DNA from: Blastocystis sp. Blastoise
Taxonomy: Eukaryota; Sar; Bigyra; Opalinata; Blastocystidae
DNA length: 64,000 nt
Reading direction: 5' to 3'
Assembly: GCA_039096225.1 (NCBI GenBank)
Contig: JBBPEB010000021.1
Span: 558,001 to 622,000 of the forward strand
The translations under genes were made by a program, and so were the position numbers. This document shows, piece after piece, positions 19,601 through 37,345 of the stretch; within the stretch, counting starts at the first letter, position 1; the number at the start of each line of letters is the position of its first letter. The notes under the pieces were generated by a model. It was not told the origin of the DNA. It saw nothing but the letters and a program-made list of their open reading frames with translations, and did not search any database.

Positions 19601-21687
19601 GTCAGAGAGATATAAAAGCTTTAGGAAGAATGTATTATGTGAATCCAAAAGATAAAGAACGATATGCTTTGAGATTATTATTATTGAATACGAAAGGAGC
19701 TGATAGCTTTGATTCTTTGAAGATAGTAAAAGGATTGAATAGTAATGAACCTTATAGAACCTTTAGTGAAGCAGCTATAGCAAGAGGATTATTGAATAAT
19801 GAGAGAGAAGTATTTGATTCATTTTCAGAAGCTATTGTTTTTGCTACTCCATGTCAATTGAGACAATTATTTATTACTTATATTTCAGAATCATTATTAA
19901 CAAATGTAAAAGAGTTTTGGATTCGATTTAAATCATTTCTTAGTGAAGATTATAAACATTCAATGCATAATAATGAAATAGATTATATAAATACTCCTTT
20001 AGCTCAAGATTTAGATTCATCAAGTGTTATAGAAGATGATACTAATACTGTTCTTCAAGATTATGAAATACGTACTTTACAAGATATAAAAGAGATGATG
20101 ATAAGTATAGGAGTGAATTATAATGATTTAGGATTACCTCAAGTAGAAGAACAACATCATTATAATGATTATAATTATAATCCTACTTTAGAATTACAAG
20201 AAGCTAATAGAGTAATAGAATTATTAAATGAAGAACAAAGAAATGCATTTGATAGAGTAATTCATTCAATAGAAAGTAGTAGAATAGAAGATAAGTTATG
20301 TTTCTTTTTAGATGGTCCAGGTGGAAGTGGAAAGACTTTCTTATATAATAGTTTATTAAGTTATTTACGTGGACATAATAAGAATGTATTACCTGTAGCT
20401 TCAACAGGAATTGCTTCTACTTTATTACCAGGTGGTAGAACAGCTCATAAACAATTTGGTATTCCTTTGAATGTTGATCCTGATTCTACTTCAAATATAG
20501 ATTTAGCTAGAGATAGAAGAAAAGTAGAAGAAATAAGAATAGCTGATTTAATAATATGGGATGAAGCTCCTATGATGAAAGGTGATTGTTTTATGGTAGT
20601 ACATAGATTATTATGTGATATAATGAATACAGAATTAGATATTCCTTTTGGTGGTAAAACAGTAGTATTAGGAGGAGATTTCAGACAATGTTTACCAGTT
20701 ATAAGAAAAGGAACTCAAGCTCAGATTGTTAGTTCTTCTATAAAGTTTTGTTCCTTATGGAATTCTATCAAAAATAATGTTATTCATTTATCAAGAAATA
20801 TGAGAGCTTTAGAAGGAGCAGATGATTTTAGACAATGGTTATTACAAGTAGGAGATGGTGTTCTTTCTAATAATTATACTATTAGTCATCATTTAGATAT
20901 AGATTATATTCCTATTCCTCCTCAATGTATTGTAAATGATGATTTATGTGTTACTGTATTTGGACATCGAATCAATACTTCTCTTGATTCTGATATCAAA
21001 CGATTAGCTTCTTCTGTTATATTAGCTTCTACTAATGATTGTGTTGGTACTTTAAATGATTTCATTGTAGATAATCTTCTTTCTGGAACTACTACTCCTT
21101 ATATCTCTTCTGATTCTATTCTTGATTCTGAAACAGATGATCCAGAATCAAATTATCCTATCGAGTTTATCAATTCTCAAACACCTTCTGGAATGCCTCC
21201 TCATATATTAAATTTAAAAATAGGTTGTATCATTATGCTTTTAAGAAATCTTAATCCTTCTAAAGGATTATGTAATGGTACTAGACTTATAGTTACTCGA
21301 TTAGGATCAAATAATATTACTGCTACTATTTTAAATCCTCCTCCTTCTCTTACTATTGATGAACGTACTGTTATTATTCCAAGAATCATCTGTAATTCAA
21401 ATCCTGAAGATCTTCCTATTATTATATCCAGAAGACAATTTCCTATTCGTTTAGCCTTTGCAATGACTATCAACAAATCTCAAGGACAAACATTTGAAAG
21501 AGTTGGTGTTTATTTAGATCGTCCTGTCTTCTCTCATGGTCAACTCTATGTTGCTTTCAGTCGTGCTCGATCTTTCAACGCTCTTTTTATTAAGGTAGTT
21601 GATAGTGTCTCTCAAGGTAAGATGATTAGTAGTAGTAATGAAATATTTACTAAGAACGTGGTCTTCAGGTCTACTTTAAATAATTAA
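13662..21687 (+). CDS. Helitron replicase-helicase (RepHel), about 2,090 aa, 17 exons
   Basis: Exon 1 (13662-13737) encodes a basic start with RRRSLKQKTYVSQKR. Twelve mini-exons follow (13776-13847, 13897-13959 and so on to about 15090), then an Asn/Ser-rich exon 15942-16799, two short exons, and the main exon 17075-21687. Nearly all introns are phase 1. The main exon has a zinc-finger segment with CEYCHAKHFELEKG and CCGSGKV. A Rep nuclease follows, with HUH-type PHSH (codons at 18601-18612) and twin tyrosines in KYIYKYALKG (about 19026-19060). Then a PIF1-like helicase has DGPGGSGKT (about 20311), WDEAP, GGDFRQCLPV and TINKSQGQTF. Rep nicks and joins single strands and the helicase unwinds, giving rolling-circle transposition in the nucleus. 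The ORF's apparent start in the last intron is an artefact of read-through. Confidence 0.9.
14682..15073 (+). repeat. Tandem exon-intron units (about 105 bp) inside Helitron gene
   Basis: Four near-identical units each hold an intron (GTATATATATATTACATATATTT at the start, TTTGTCTCTATAG at the end) and a 33-bp exon. Unit starts are near 14685, 14789, 14893 and 14999. Each exon keeps frame and phase, so each unit adds 11 residues. Confidence 0.85.
15091..15941 (+). other. Long intron of Helitron gene
   Basis: An 850-bp intron, ten times the usual size here, joining the mini-exon array to the Asn-rich exon. Its composition is more mixed than that of other introns, with some GC-containing unique sequence at 15.4-15.65 kb, but I see no gene or splice-bounded exon in it. 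It may hold a decayed insertion. Confidence 0.5.
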
Positions 21688-21936
21688 ATATTTTCTTTTC
21701 TCTTTTTTTCTTTTGTTTCTTTTGTTTTATTTGTTTTATATTGTTTTATTTGTTTTTTATTATTTATTTATATTTAACTTTTCAAATTTTAACTTTTTAT
21801 TTGTTCTAAAAATGTTTATAATAAATTTTTACTCTTTAATTTTTTACTTTTTATTTGTTTATAAAATGTTTATAATAATAAGCAAGGTTGTTTTGTTAAC
21901 TATTGTTTAATACATAATTTTAAAACCAAACTGCAC

Positions 21937-22369
<433 letters not shown>

Positions 22370-22379
22370 TTTTATATAC

Positions 22380-23782
<1,403 letters not shown>

Positions 23783-23912
23783 GATTAAATAAGTTATAAT
23801 TACTTATTGATAAGCAAATAATAGTTTGTTTAAAAGATTTTTAAAAAGTCTCTATTTATGGGAATTTATTTTAATTATTTGATAAGAAATTTATTGGTAA
23901 ATTTACGCTATA
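23783..23912. promoter_or_regulatory. Bidirectional promoter region (130 bp)
   Basis: The start codons of the transposase (minus) and of the unknown 368-aa gene (plus) are 130 bp apart in head-to-head order. The gap is AT-rich and must hold both promoters if both genes are transcribed. I see no clear TATA box. Confidence 0.4.
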
Positions 23913-25423
<1,511 letters not shown>

Positions 25424-26759
25424 TCTTCTTATCTTTATTGCTTATATATATACATTTATATTCATATATTAACCATTTTTCTTTATCTCTTTTTTTAGCT
25501 TTTATTATTTATTATGTATGTATTAATATCTTTTCTTGGTCAACTCTTTATTTATAGCTTTTAAAAATGACAACTAGTGATTATAAATAATGTGATTATT
25601 ACAAATTAGATTATTGATAATTTTATTGTTTTTGTTTTCTTCTCTTGTTAGAGTAAAGAAGAAATTGTCTAGAGTATTTTATTCATGAACTTTAAAAGAA
25701 ATAATAAAAGGAAAAAAATGTTAATTTGTCCAAAATATTATTTTGATATTCTTAAATAAAGTACTTCTATAATGTGCCTACTAAGTGTTCTGGATACATT
25801 TAACTGCAAATTATATAATAAAAAAATAATTAACAAAATGTCGACATAATCATAGTATTATTTTTCATTGTTTTTAAGGTTATTCTAACTTTCCATACCA
25901 AAATAAACACAGTAGACATCTATATTCAACAGATTAGTACAATACTTTTTCCATCACTAGTAACTAGCTATTTCTAGAACATTTTCATATCAGTTACAAC
26001 TATCATCGACTTTCCAAACAACTCATAATGTTTTAATTCAAAATTATATACTCTAATACAAAATATTTATAAAAAAGAATTGTTGTGTTTGCTTTTTATA
26101 AAAAAATACACAAAATGAGTATCAAGCGCCAGTTGGTGGTCAAAAAGTGGAGCTAAGAAAAGATTTAAGAGCGTGTTCATTTTTTTTGGCGCTTAGGGGT
26201 ACCACCAAATGGGGCTACACGGGAAAAACCTGCCTTTCAGTGAATGTGCGTGATTTAAAAACAATCATCAAGATATTGGATTTTTCTATGATATAGTTAT
26301 AATGTTTATAATATAGAATGATAAAAAAACTATGTTGTGTATATTTAGAATGTTTCATTATTTTTTGCATTCAATCAAATTATGGGTGAAGTTTGTCTGA
26401 GTTTGTTATTTGTGGTACAATAAAAGTCTGATGAATAGAAAACAAAAGACATGCATGAAAGACATTCATTAAAACACGAATAAATGCTAAAATAAAACAA
26501 AACACAAAATAATGAAATAGAAGAAGACGATAGGAAATAACTATAGTATATACGAACATAAAAGAGAGAAAAAAAGAAAAAAAAACATGAAAATAACCAC
26601 AGATAAAACAAGAACAAAAAAAAGAGAAAAACAAATGAATAAATAATTCGAAAATAATTAAATTTGAGAGATTTTGAAGTATATATAATGTTTATTTAAA
26701 ATAAGAATTGTTAGTGATATATATATATATTATATATATTTATATATTTATATATATAT
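25424..26759. other. Intergenic, no gene seen
   Basis: AT-rich DNA without a supportable gene. Low-complexity frames at 26375-26634 look spurious. The only structured part is the GC-richer segment at 26124-26208, listed separately. Confidence 0.6.
26124..26208. other. GC-rich segment with pseudoknot-order complementary arms
   Basis: AAGCGCC (26124-26130) and TTGGTGGT (26133-26140) are complementary to GGCGCTT (26188-26194) and ACCACCAA (26201-26208). The arms occur in the order 1-2-1'-2', which is the order of an H-type pseudoknot and not of a simple hairpin. No gene overlaps. Confidence 0.45.
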
Positions 26760-29109
<2,350 letters not shown>

Positions 29110-29250
29110 ATGTACTTTTAATCAAATTACAAAAATGAATGAAAATAACAGAAATTTTTTACCACGAAGAAAATCATTTCTAAAGGCAAATTTCATTCAT
29201 TGTTCTTGTTTTTCTGTTCACTTTTTATTTTTTCATTTATATATATAATT
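29110..29250. promoter_or_regulatory. LAS1-APC2 divergent promoter
   Basis: 141 bp between head-to-head start codons. The plus side has a TATATATAATT run just before the APC2 ATG. The segment must carry the promoters of both genes. Confidence 0.45.
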
Positions 29251-30436
29251 ATGGAAACTAATACATCAACTAATACTAATTATTCTTCTGTATGATGATT
29301 TCCTCTTTCGTATATAATTTTTATTCTAGATTGACACGATCCATATTCAAAATGACTTAAATATTGAATTATTATCTATATTTTTGAATCAACATCGAGT
29401 TGAACTGAACGAAAATCCTGTATTTTTTATATTCTAAAGTTTAATTTAGTTTTATAGAATATTATCAAGACTTGGTTCCAAAAGGAATCTCATCATTATG
29501 TCATGTCGACTGTGAAGGTTGATTATTTGGATTATTTACAAATAATGAAAAAGGTAAAAGAATAAATCTTTGTTTTTATATAATTAGAATACATATCTTG
29601 AGGATTCGATGAGTCAATTCTTTCAATTGTTGAATTATTTATATGATAAGTATTTATTCTTGAATAAGATAGTCCGTTTAATTCAAAATATAATCAATTT
29701 AAATCTTGATTCAATAATCAAAAATTATTATAACTGCTATTTATTAGGAATTCCTGAATCTAAAGTATATTTATAATTATTATTTATATTTATTATATAG
29801 TATATGTTTCCATCGATGAATGTTTATTTTCATTATATATTTTTATGTTTCTCTGAACAACCCACGTTGTCTTCTTTTGATTTTTTAAATTCTCAACAAT
29901 CTATACATCAAATTCCTTTTGATATTCAATTATTAATCACTAAATCGATTCCAAAAGAGCAAAAATATAGTGTATCGGTGATAAATAAAGATATATCTTC
30001 TGATTATTATATATATATTTGTAAAGAAATTGGCTGGAGTTCTTTTATTATATGGAAATTAATTAATATTAGTTTTTACTATGTATATATATGTTTTTAT
30101 TGTATTTATTATCTCTTATTTTGTATATATTATTTATATATAGTCAAAACAATTCTTTCAATTTTTAATATCCATTCGTGATCAAACCATTTTAGATAAT
30201 TCATTAAAGAATATTAAAGATTATGATTATGATTATGATTATGATAATAATAATAATAATAATATTAATAATAATAATAATAATATATATTCTCCTCCTA
30301 CTCCTATTTACGTACAACCTATGGATTCAGCCATTTCCATCCATGATCAGACTGTTTCAGTCACTCCTTCTATTCATGCTATCTCTATAACTGACAAAGC
30401 TCTAACGTCTATATCTTCTTCTAATACTACTACAAC

Positions 30437-30467
<31 letters not shown>

Positions 30468-30471
30468 TTAG

Positions 30472-30531
<60 letters not shown>

Positions 30532-31951
30532 GTAAAATGGTTATAAACAAACGAGATAACTATAATAATATTCATAAATCGGATCTTCATACATCTTTCA
30601 AATCCCCAGGATTATCTTTCCCAATCTCCCCAGATTCTCCTTTTTTCCAAGATTCTCGTCCATCTCTTACTCCTCCTCCTCGATTAATATTTTCTCCTTC
30701 TCTCTCTTCTTCTTCTTCTTCTATTCTATATACACCTTCTCCTGTTAAATATATAATCACAAATCAACACTCTTCATCAAAAAGAAGGAATTCCCGTGGG
30801 AATATTAATGAGTATTCTGCAAAAAAACAACGGAAATCTATTGATTTGTTTATTGATCCAAAAGACAAAACAATTAATAATGTTGAGGATATTAAAGATA
30901 TAGATATAGATATAAATGAAAATAAAGAAGAAAATATGATAAAAGAATCAAATAGAAAAATATCTTTATTTTTAAAAAGTATTAAAAAGAATTTATCTAT
31001 AGATATAGAGCGTTTTATTTCTAAATATAATTCTAACGACTGTAACACAAACATTAATTTAGAATGTAATCATGAATTCTCTAAAGTATATATAAATATA
31101 TATAGTTTATATTATATACATATATATTGTTTATAGTCTATATTACATTTGTATTTCCCCATGATTATTAATATTATACAAGGATATCCTCAAAAGTATA
31201 TATATATTATTTTTGTTTATATTATAATAATAATAATAATATTATTATTATGTAATTATTTTCTAATATATATTTAGTATGGAATTATTATAATAATTAT
31301 TTTATTATTATGTAATTATTTTCTAATATATATTTAGTATGGAATTATTATAATAATTATTTTATTATTATGTAATTATTTTCTAATATATATTTAGTAT
31401 GGAATTATTATTATTACTTAAAGAATGTTTATCAGAATCACGGGAATATACACCTTTTATGGATAATTATCATTATTATATAAAGGAAGAACTTTTTCAT
31501 ATATATATAGATACAAATATACTCTTAGATTTTTATATAAAATCTCTCTTTGTATTTTTATATAATACTATTCATTATTATATAATTTATATGACATATA
31601 TATATATATAGGTATTTCAGTATTTATCATTTCCTTCTCATTATAATCAAACTCTTTTTATACCCCTTGTTCATGTATATATATTTAATTATATAGATAT
31701 ATTATTATATAATATATATATAGTATATACATGACAGACCGGATGCTACACGGTGTGTCACCGAAATAATAACCATGAAAAAAGAAGAAGTATATAAATT
31801 ATATTATATATATGTAATATATAGTTTTTTATTATATATATATATATAGTTAGGATCTTCTTTCTTTTTGCAGTCTTCACTTCTTCAGGATACTAATAAT
31901 CCAGATAATATTGATATATTTAATATAAAAGTATATAGTTATTGTTATTGC

Positions 31952-31994
<43 letters not shown>

Positions 31995-32428
31995 GAATGA
32001 TAAGATTGATATCCTTCAAAGCTGTGTTAATATATTTGGTACAAAACATGTATATATTATTATTATTAATTTAATTTATTATTATCTTTATTATTATTTT
32101 TATTATTATTATAAATATAGGTGTTTTTACAGTCAATAGAGTCTTTATTTACGGATCATTTAATAACAAAACAAACTTATGATGTTATGACGTATATATA
32201 TATATAAAATGATAATAATAATAATCATAATATATATTTATATAGTAATTATAATTTATATAAATTCTTATGCCTTCGATTTGGTGAAGAAGATTTACAA
32301 AAGTGTTTTATTATGGTATATATATATAATTACATAGTATTATTAATATTATTATATAAAGATTCGTGATGTAAAACGTTCGGCATTAATTAATAATCAA
32401 ATATTATCTGTTTATAAAGGCATATATC

Positions 32429-32472
<44 letters not shown>

Positions 32473-33627
32473 TTTATCAATTCCTTTTTCGTCTATGATT
32501 ATTACAGAGTTCTATTGGAATAATATTACTGTATATATTTAGTAATATATATTTATATATATAGTCAGATGAATTCACACCTCATAAATCTATTAATTCA
32601 TATTTAAATAAATATAAAAAAGTATATATATATTTATATATATTATTATTTTTATTAATATTTATTATAGATATATCATAAATTACATACCCAAAAGTTA
32701 ATTCATTGGCTATATACCTATGGTACAATTGATGTATATTTATAATATAGAATAGTAAGAATTATTATTATTATCATTATATATATATAGATAGAAATAG
32801 AGATAGAAGACTATAAACATATATATTCAGTTACTCCATTCTTAGCTTCTATTATTCTCTATTTTATGGATAAAAGTATATATTATTATATTAGTAATAA
32901 CAACAAAATAATAATAAAACAAAATAATAATAATAATAATAATATATATATATTAGATCAATATACTCTTCAAGATCTTCTTCTTCTTCTTCGTTGTCCA
33001 CTCTCTCTTTTAAAAGATGGAATATCATACTGGATACAAGAAGTATATATACATATAAATAAATATATATATATATAATACAAAGAAAATCCATTAAAAG
33101 AACATTATAAACAACTCTATATATATAGCATATATTAATTGAAGATAAAAATGAAAGAGATATATATAGGGTAGTACAAAAGTATGTATATATATCAATA
33201 TATATATTAATATAAATAGATATGGAGAAGGAAATGATAATGAAGAAGAAATAGAGGAAGAAAAAGAATGTTCTTTAGAAGAAATTCAAAATAGAAATGG
33301 GATGATGGTAATTACATATATCTATTTATATAATGATTTATATATGTATTATTTAGATATATAAATCTTATGTACTTGATTCATTGGATAATTTAGGATC
33401 ATGTTCCATAGATACGTTACATAATACATTACGAAGATTTCTACGATTTGGAATTTATAAATGTACATATATATATCTATAACTATTTTTAAATACTTAA
33501 TATTATCATTCAAACATATATATATTCTTTAGATGAAAAAACTATTGACGATTTAACATCGTTTCTGAATTATTTGATTTCTATTGATTTAATTCAAGAA
33601 GAAAATGGACTCTATCATCGGAAATAA
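29251..33627 (+). CDS. APC2: Anaphase-promoting complex subunit 2 (cullin-like), about 1,000 aa, 24 exons
   Basis: Early exons 29251-29289, 29330-29419, 29458-29553, 29588-29764, 29801-30082 and 30144-31085 are all phase 0; about 18 small exons follow to the TAA at 33627. The C-terminal half is a cullin-homology and APC2 winged-helix region: LCLRFGEEDLQKC, then IRDVKRSALINNQ, LIHWLYTYGTIDIEIE, SVTPFLASIILYF, TLQDLLLLLRCPL with GISYWIQE, and a final DTLHNTLRRFL with FLNYLISIDLIQEENGLY. APC2 with APC11 forms the catalytic core of the APC/C ubiquitin ligase that drives anaphase. The large exon 6 inserts about 250 residues of Asn/Ser/Pro-rich low complexity before the cullin part, unusual for the family. 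The intron before GLSIPFSS seems to start with GC. Confidence 0.85.
31261..31397 (+). repeat. 60-bp tandem repeat containing the splice acceptor of APC2 exon 8
   Basis: 31261-31320 and 31321-31380 are identical. The third, partial copy runs into the real exon. Each unit carries the acceptor ATATATATTTAG followed by TATGGAATTATTA, so three acceptor sites end at 31277, 31337 and 31397. Only the last continues open; the first two meet a TAA four codons later. Confidence 0.85.
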
Positions 33628-34467
33628 AATAATTTATTCATTGTTTTTCTATTCTAGAATTAATACTCCTACTATTATTATCTTTTTTCTTTGTTTTTAC
33701 TCATATAATTATATTTCTTTACATTCACAGCCTTTATATATCCATATTTTCTCTATTAAGAATTTTGAAACAGTTTCTTCATTTCCTTCTTCTTGTAAAT
33801 AGCATTTGCATACTGAAATACCATGAAACTATGGAATCCAACAAATTCCTTAGTTACAAAACTTTTCCCATATCGTTCATAAAATGCTTATGAAACAAGC
33901 ATCACTTCTCTATGCAAAAAAGTGATTGAAAAATTAAAAAATAATCTTTTTCCAGAGTTTTTAAAATTGATTTTTACATCTGCATAATAAGCAGACTTAT
34001 GACATTTAAGAAAAGTATTCCATAATGTTTTTTGACTCATTAAATAAAAATAGCAAATCTTCATTATACACAAATTGAATTGTAAAATACATATCAACAT
34101 TAGTGATATCAATATGACTATATCAAAACAATTATTAAGCAAAGAAAGTAATTGTACATGATAGAAACAAAAGAGCTAAAATATGATTATTTGGTTATTA
34201 TCGTGGGAATTCTAGTATTATGCTTTCTTCCGAAAAAAAATAAAAAATCTATTTATTATAAATTTCTATCCTAATTATTGGTTGGTTTCAATTCTTTATC
34301 CAGCCAATTTTTCACATAATTTGACTCTTTTATTCTTAGAATTTCTTTTGGTAAAACTTGCGGAAAGTTTTTTTTATTCCATAAACGAGTAATATTATAT
34401 ATCAGGAAATAAAAGAAAGTTTCCATAAATCCATTTCTTTATTATATCTCTTAGAATAGGCATTAAA
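33628..34467. other. Intergenic, no gene seen
   Basis: 3' flank of APC2 and 5' flank of the STELLO-like gene. An 84-codon minus-strand frame at 33888-34142 has no family features and is not accepted. No RNA gene recognised. Confidence 0.6.
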
Positions 34468-35760
34468 ATGGCCTCATTGGCATTTTCGGCACTAGTACAA
34501 TTAGGCCTCTTATGTATTATTGGTTCTTTCTTCTTCCTTGTCATAAAGAAATATGAGTCTACGTTACAAATTGTTGTATTTAATCAATCTAAGAAATCAG
34601 TTGAGAAGAAAATAGCTGAAGCTGTCACAGGCAATAAATTTGTTATGAAAAAAATAAGAGAATATCATCAACCGATGTTTACAAAGTCATTAGTTCCTGA
34701 AAAGAAAGCGGTAAATGCTTCTGAAAGTTGTAAGTTTTGGTCTGTCGTGACTACTATTAATGCTCCTACGACTCTTATAAAACAATTGAGTGGTTTGTAT
34801 CCAAAGATTTGTACTGTTGTTGTTGGTGATAAGAAAAGTCGTGGTGATGATGAATATGTTCCTCTTCATGTTACTTTCCTTTCTTATGAGAAGCAAGTAC
34901 AAATAAATACTCAATTTGTGAAGCATACTCCTCCAAATCATTTTAGTAGAAAGAATATAGGTTTTATTTATGCTATTACTCGTGGTGCTGAAAAGATATT
35001 GGATATTGATGATGATAATGAGTTGATTAATTTAGATAAATTTGATGTATTATTGAAACAAGAGAATTTTACGAATTATTTGGAGATGGCTGATTATCAT
35101 TTTGTTGATAATACTTATTTACCTTTTAGTGATCCCAATACTATAGTTTGGCCTCGTGGATTTCCATTAGAAGAAATTATTCCTGGTTATGAACAACAAT
35201 CTAAAAAGAAATATAATATAGTTCAATCATCTCCTCGTGTTATTCAATATTTACAGCAAGTAAATCCTGATTTTGATGCTATTTATCGATTAACCAATAC
35301 TTTACCTTTTAATTTTAAAGTTGATAAAGAAGATAAATGTGTTATTTTAAAGAAGAATAGTTTTTGTCCATTTAATGCTCAATCTACTTTATTTTATAAA
35401 GATGCTTTTCCATTAATGTTATTACCTAAAACAGTTCATGGAAGAGTTTCTGATATTTGGAGGTCATATTTTATTGAAACAATATTATATTCGAAGAATC
35501 AAACTGTATCTTTCTGTTCTCCTCTTGTCAATCATATTCGTAATCAACATAATATTATTAGAGATTTTGATGCAGAACAACCACTTTATATGAAATCTTA
35601 TGAATTATTACAATTCCTGTCGAAATTTCAATTAAAATCTATAAATATCTTAGAAAAAATAGAAGAATTATATATTACTATGTATGAATATGGTATTATT
35701 GAATTAGAAGATATAGAGTATCTTATATATTGGATTAAAGAAATTGCTCCTTATCTTTAA
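34468..35760 (+). CDS. STELLO/DUF288-like type II membrane glycosyltransferase, 430 aa
   Basis: A single-exon gene, exceptional here. A hydrophobic stretch at residues 8-26 is a signal anchor, giving a Golgi-type type II topology. The DUF288 core is clear: WSVVTTINAPT (91-101), VVVGDKKS (117-124), RKNIGFIYAITRGA (161-174) and the acidic DIDDDN (179-184), the probable nucleotide-sugar/metal site; further on FNAQSTLF, WRSYFIE and RNQHNI. The best known relatives are plant STELLO proteins, which act with cellulose synthase in the Golgi; other DUF288 members occur in protists and nematodes. The substrate here cannot be told. An N-terminal start at 34468 is supported by the signal anchor and by the AT-rich leader. 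Confidence 0.8.
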   Translation: MASLAFSALVQLGLLCIIGSFFFLVIKKYESTLQIVVFNQSKKSVEKKIAEAVTGNKFVMKKIREYHQPMFTKSLVPEKKAVNASESCKFWSVVTTINAPTTLIKQLSGLYPKICTVVVGDKKSRGDDEYVPLHVTFLSYEKQVQINTQFVKHTPPNHFSRKNIGFIYAITRGAEKILDIDDDNELINLDKFDVLLKQENFTNYLEMADYHFVDNTYLPFSDPNTIVWPRGFPLEEIIPGYEQQSKKKYNIVQSSPRVIQYLQQVNPDFDAIYRLTNTLPFNFKVDKEDKCVILKKNSFCPFNAQSTLFYKDAFPLMLLPKTVHGRVSDIWRSYFIETILYSKNQTVSFCSPLVNHIRNQHNIIRDFDAEQPLYMKSYELLQFLSKFQLKSINILEKIEELYITMYEYGIIELEDIEYLIYWIKEIAPYL

Positions 35761-37345
35761 ATATAAAGATATATATATATGTATATGTATTTCTATTTTT
35801 TTTTTTAATCATTCTTTTTTATCAATTTTTTTTTGTAGTGTTATTTCTGTTTATAATTAATTATATATAATTATTAGTATTCTCTTTTCGTTATTCTTTT
35901 TTATAATATATATATATATATATTTTTCTACAAAATATTATGAAGAATCTTCCATCCATGGTTTTTTCTTATATATATATATATTATATATATATTATAT
36001 ATATATATACATCCTTCTTCAATTGTAGACATTTTCATATTTTGTCATGAATTGTTTTGTTTCCATGTTTTATTTTTCATTAGCACTGATTATTTAAGTT
36101 TTTATTGTTTGTTATCATATCAATTATGTTAGAAGACTATTTAATGAATATTTTTGTTAATTCTTCCACTCATTCCCTAAATAATATAGAGTATTTCATT
36201 TGAATAGCATTTTTTTAGAGTATTCAATATTAATCCAATAATTGTAAATGATAATATAGTATAATAGAGTATACAGAAATCAAAAAAAATGTCAAGAACT
36301 AAAATTCAGCATATATCTTGCATTAATATTTGTCGTCACCTACTTTCTCATATATTTAAATAAGCTTAGAACAATCAAATTATTCATTGAATACGAACTC
36401 ATTTTTATAATCACTTAGAATGGCAATATTGCATCATTTCTAACTACGATGTAAAACATGTATATCAATTAAAATCCCTAGAAAACCTAATAAAAAGAGA
36501 AAAAAACGATAAACTCAAAAATCGTTGATTCTTGTAGAAACACATTTACATTTCATATATATTATGTTTTCTTTTATACTCAACAACTTAAGCAACTTTA
36601 TATATAGAAATGACATCAAATACAAGTTTAAAAGAGCATGAACAAAAAGAAACACAAAAAAATCATGCTTAAACACAAAAAACGAATTATAGAGACTGAA
36701 TATATAAAAAACACTTATAATACAGATATAAATTATTATTTAAAATAGCACAATTTACTTAAAATGATGAAAAACAATGAAACATATATAAGTAATGGTG
36801 ATTATTGTTTCTAATAAATCCATCTAAAAAGAAATCATGCTTCAAGATTCTCCAAATGACTAACAAATCAAAGTAATGCCAAAAATAGAGAAAAAGATAT
36901 TTGCGAGTAATCCGAGTATTCATAGTTATTTTGTAAATAAACACGCAATTAAGAAAAATAATTACGATTATTACTCATTACTACGTGACCCAAATAATAT
37001 AATATAAAAGCCAATAAATGTTGACGATTCATTTTCGAAAGAACCATCAATTTCAAGAGCCAATAAAAATGATTAAAGCTTCAAATATGTCTTTTTTTGT
37101 GGCAACTCTCGTCACAAGAAAGACCCTTATCAATTGGTAGATTTTCTAGTATGTGTCCCAAAAAAAAGTCTCGATGTTCCTACAAATTTGATAAAAACAC
37201 CACTTTTTCGATTAAAGAAAAACAACTGTTTTTTAACGAATATTATTGGTTCTTCAAATGCGTCATTATTGACGCGTTTTCGTAATAGTATTAACTCTAA
37301 AAAGAATTATACATCATAAATAATTTATTTTTGTTATTTTGAACA
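35761..37345. other. Intergenic, no gene seen
   Basis: AT-rich with (TA)n patches near 35.9-36.0 kb. Short frames at 36759-36944 and 37097-37319 lack features. The last 100 bases are the presumed promoter of the alpha-galactosidase gene. Confidence 0.6.

Noticed and set aside
33888-34142. 84-codon minus-strand frame
   Set aside because: AT-driven hydrophobic composition, no recognisable motif and no splice partners.
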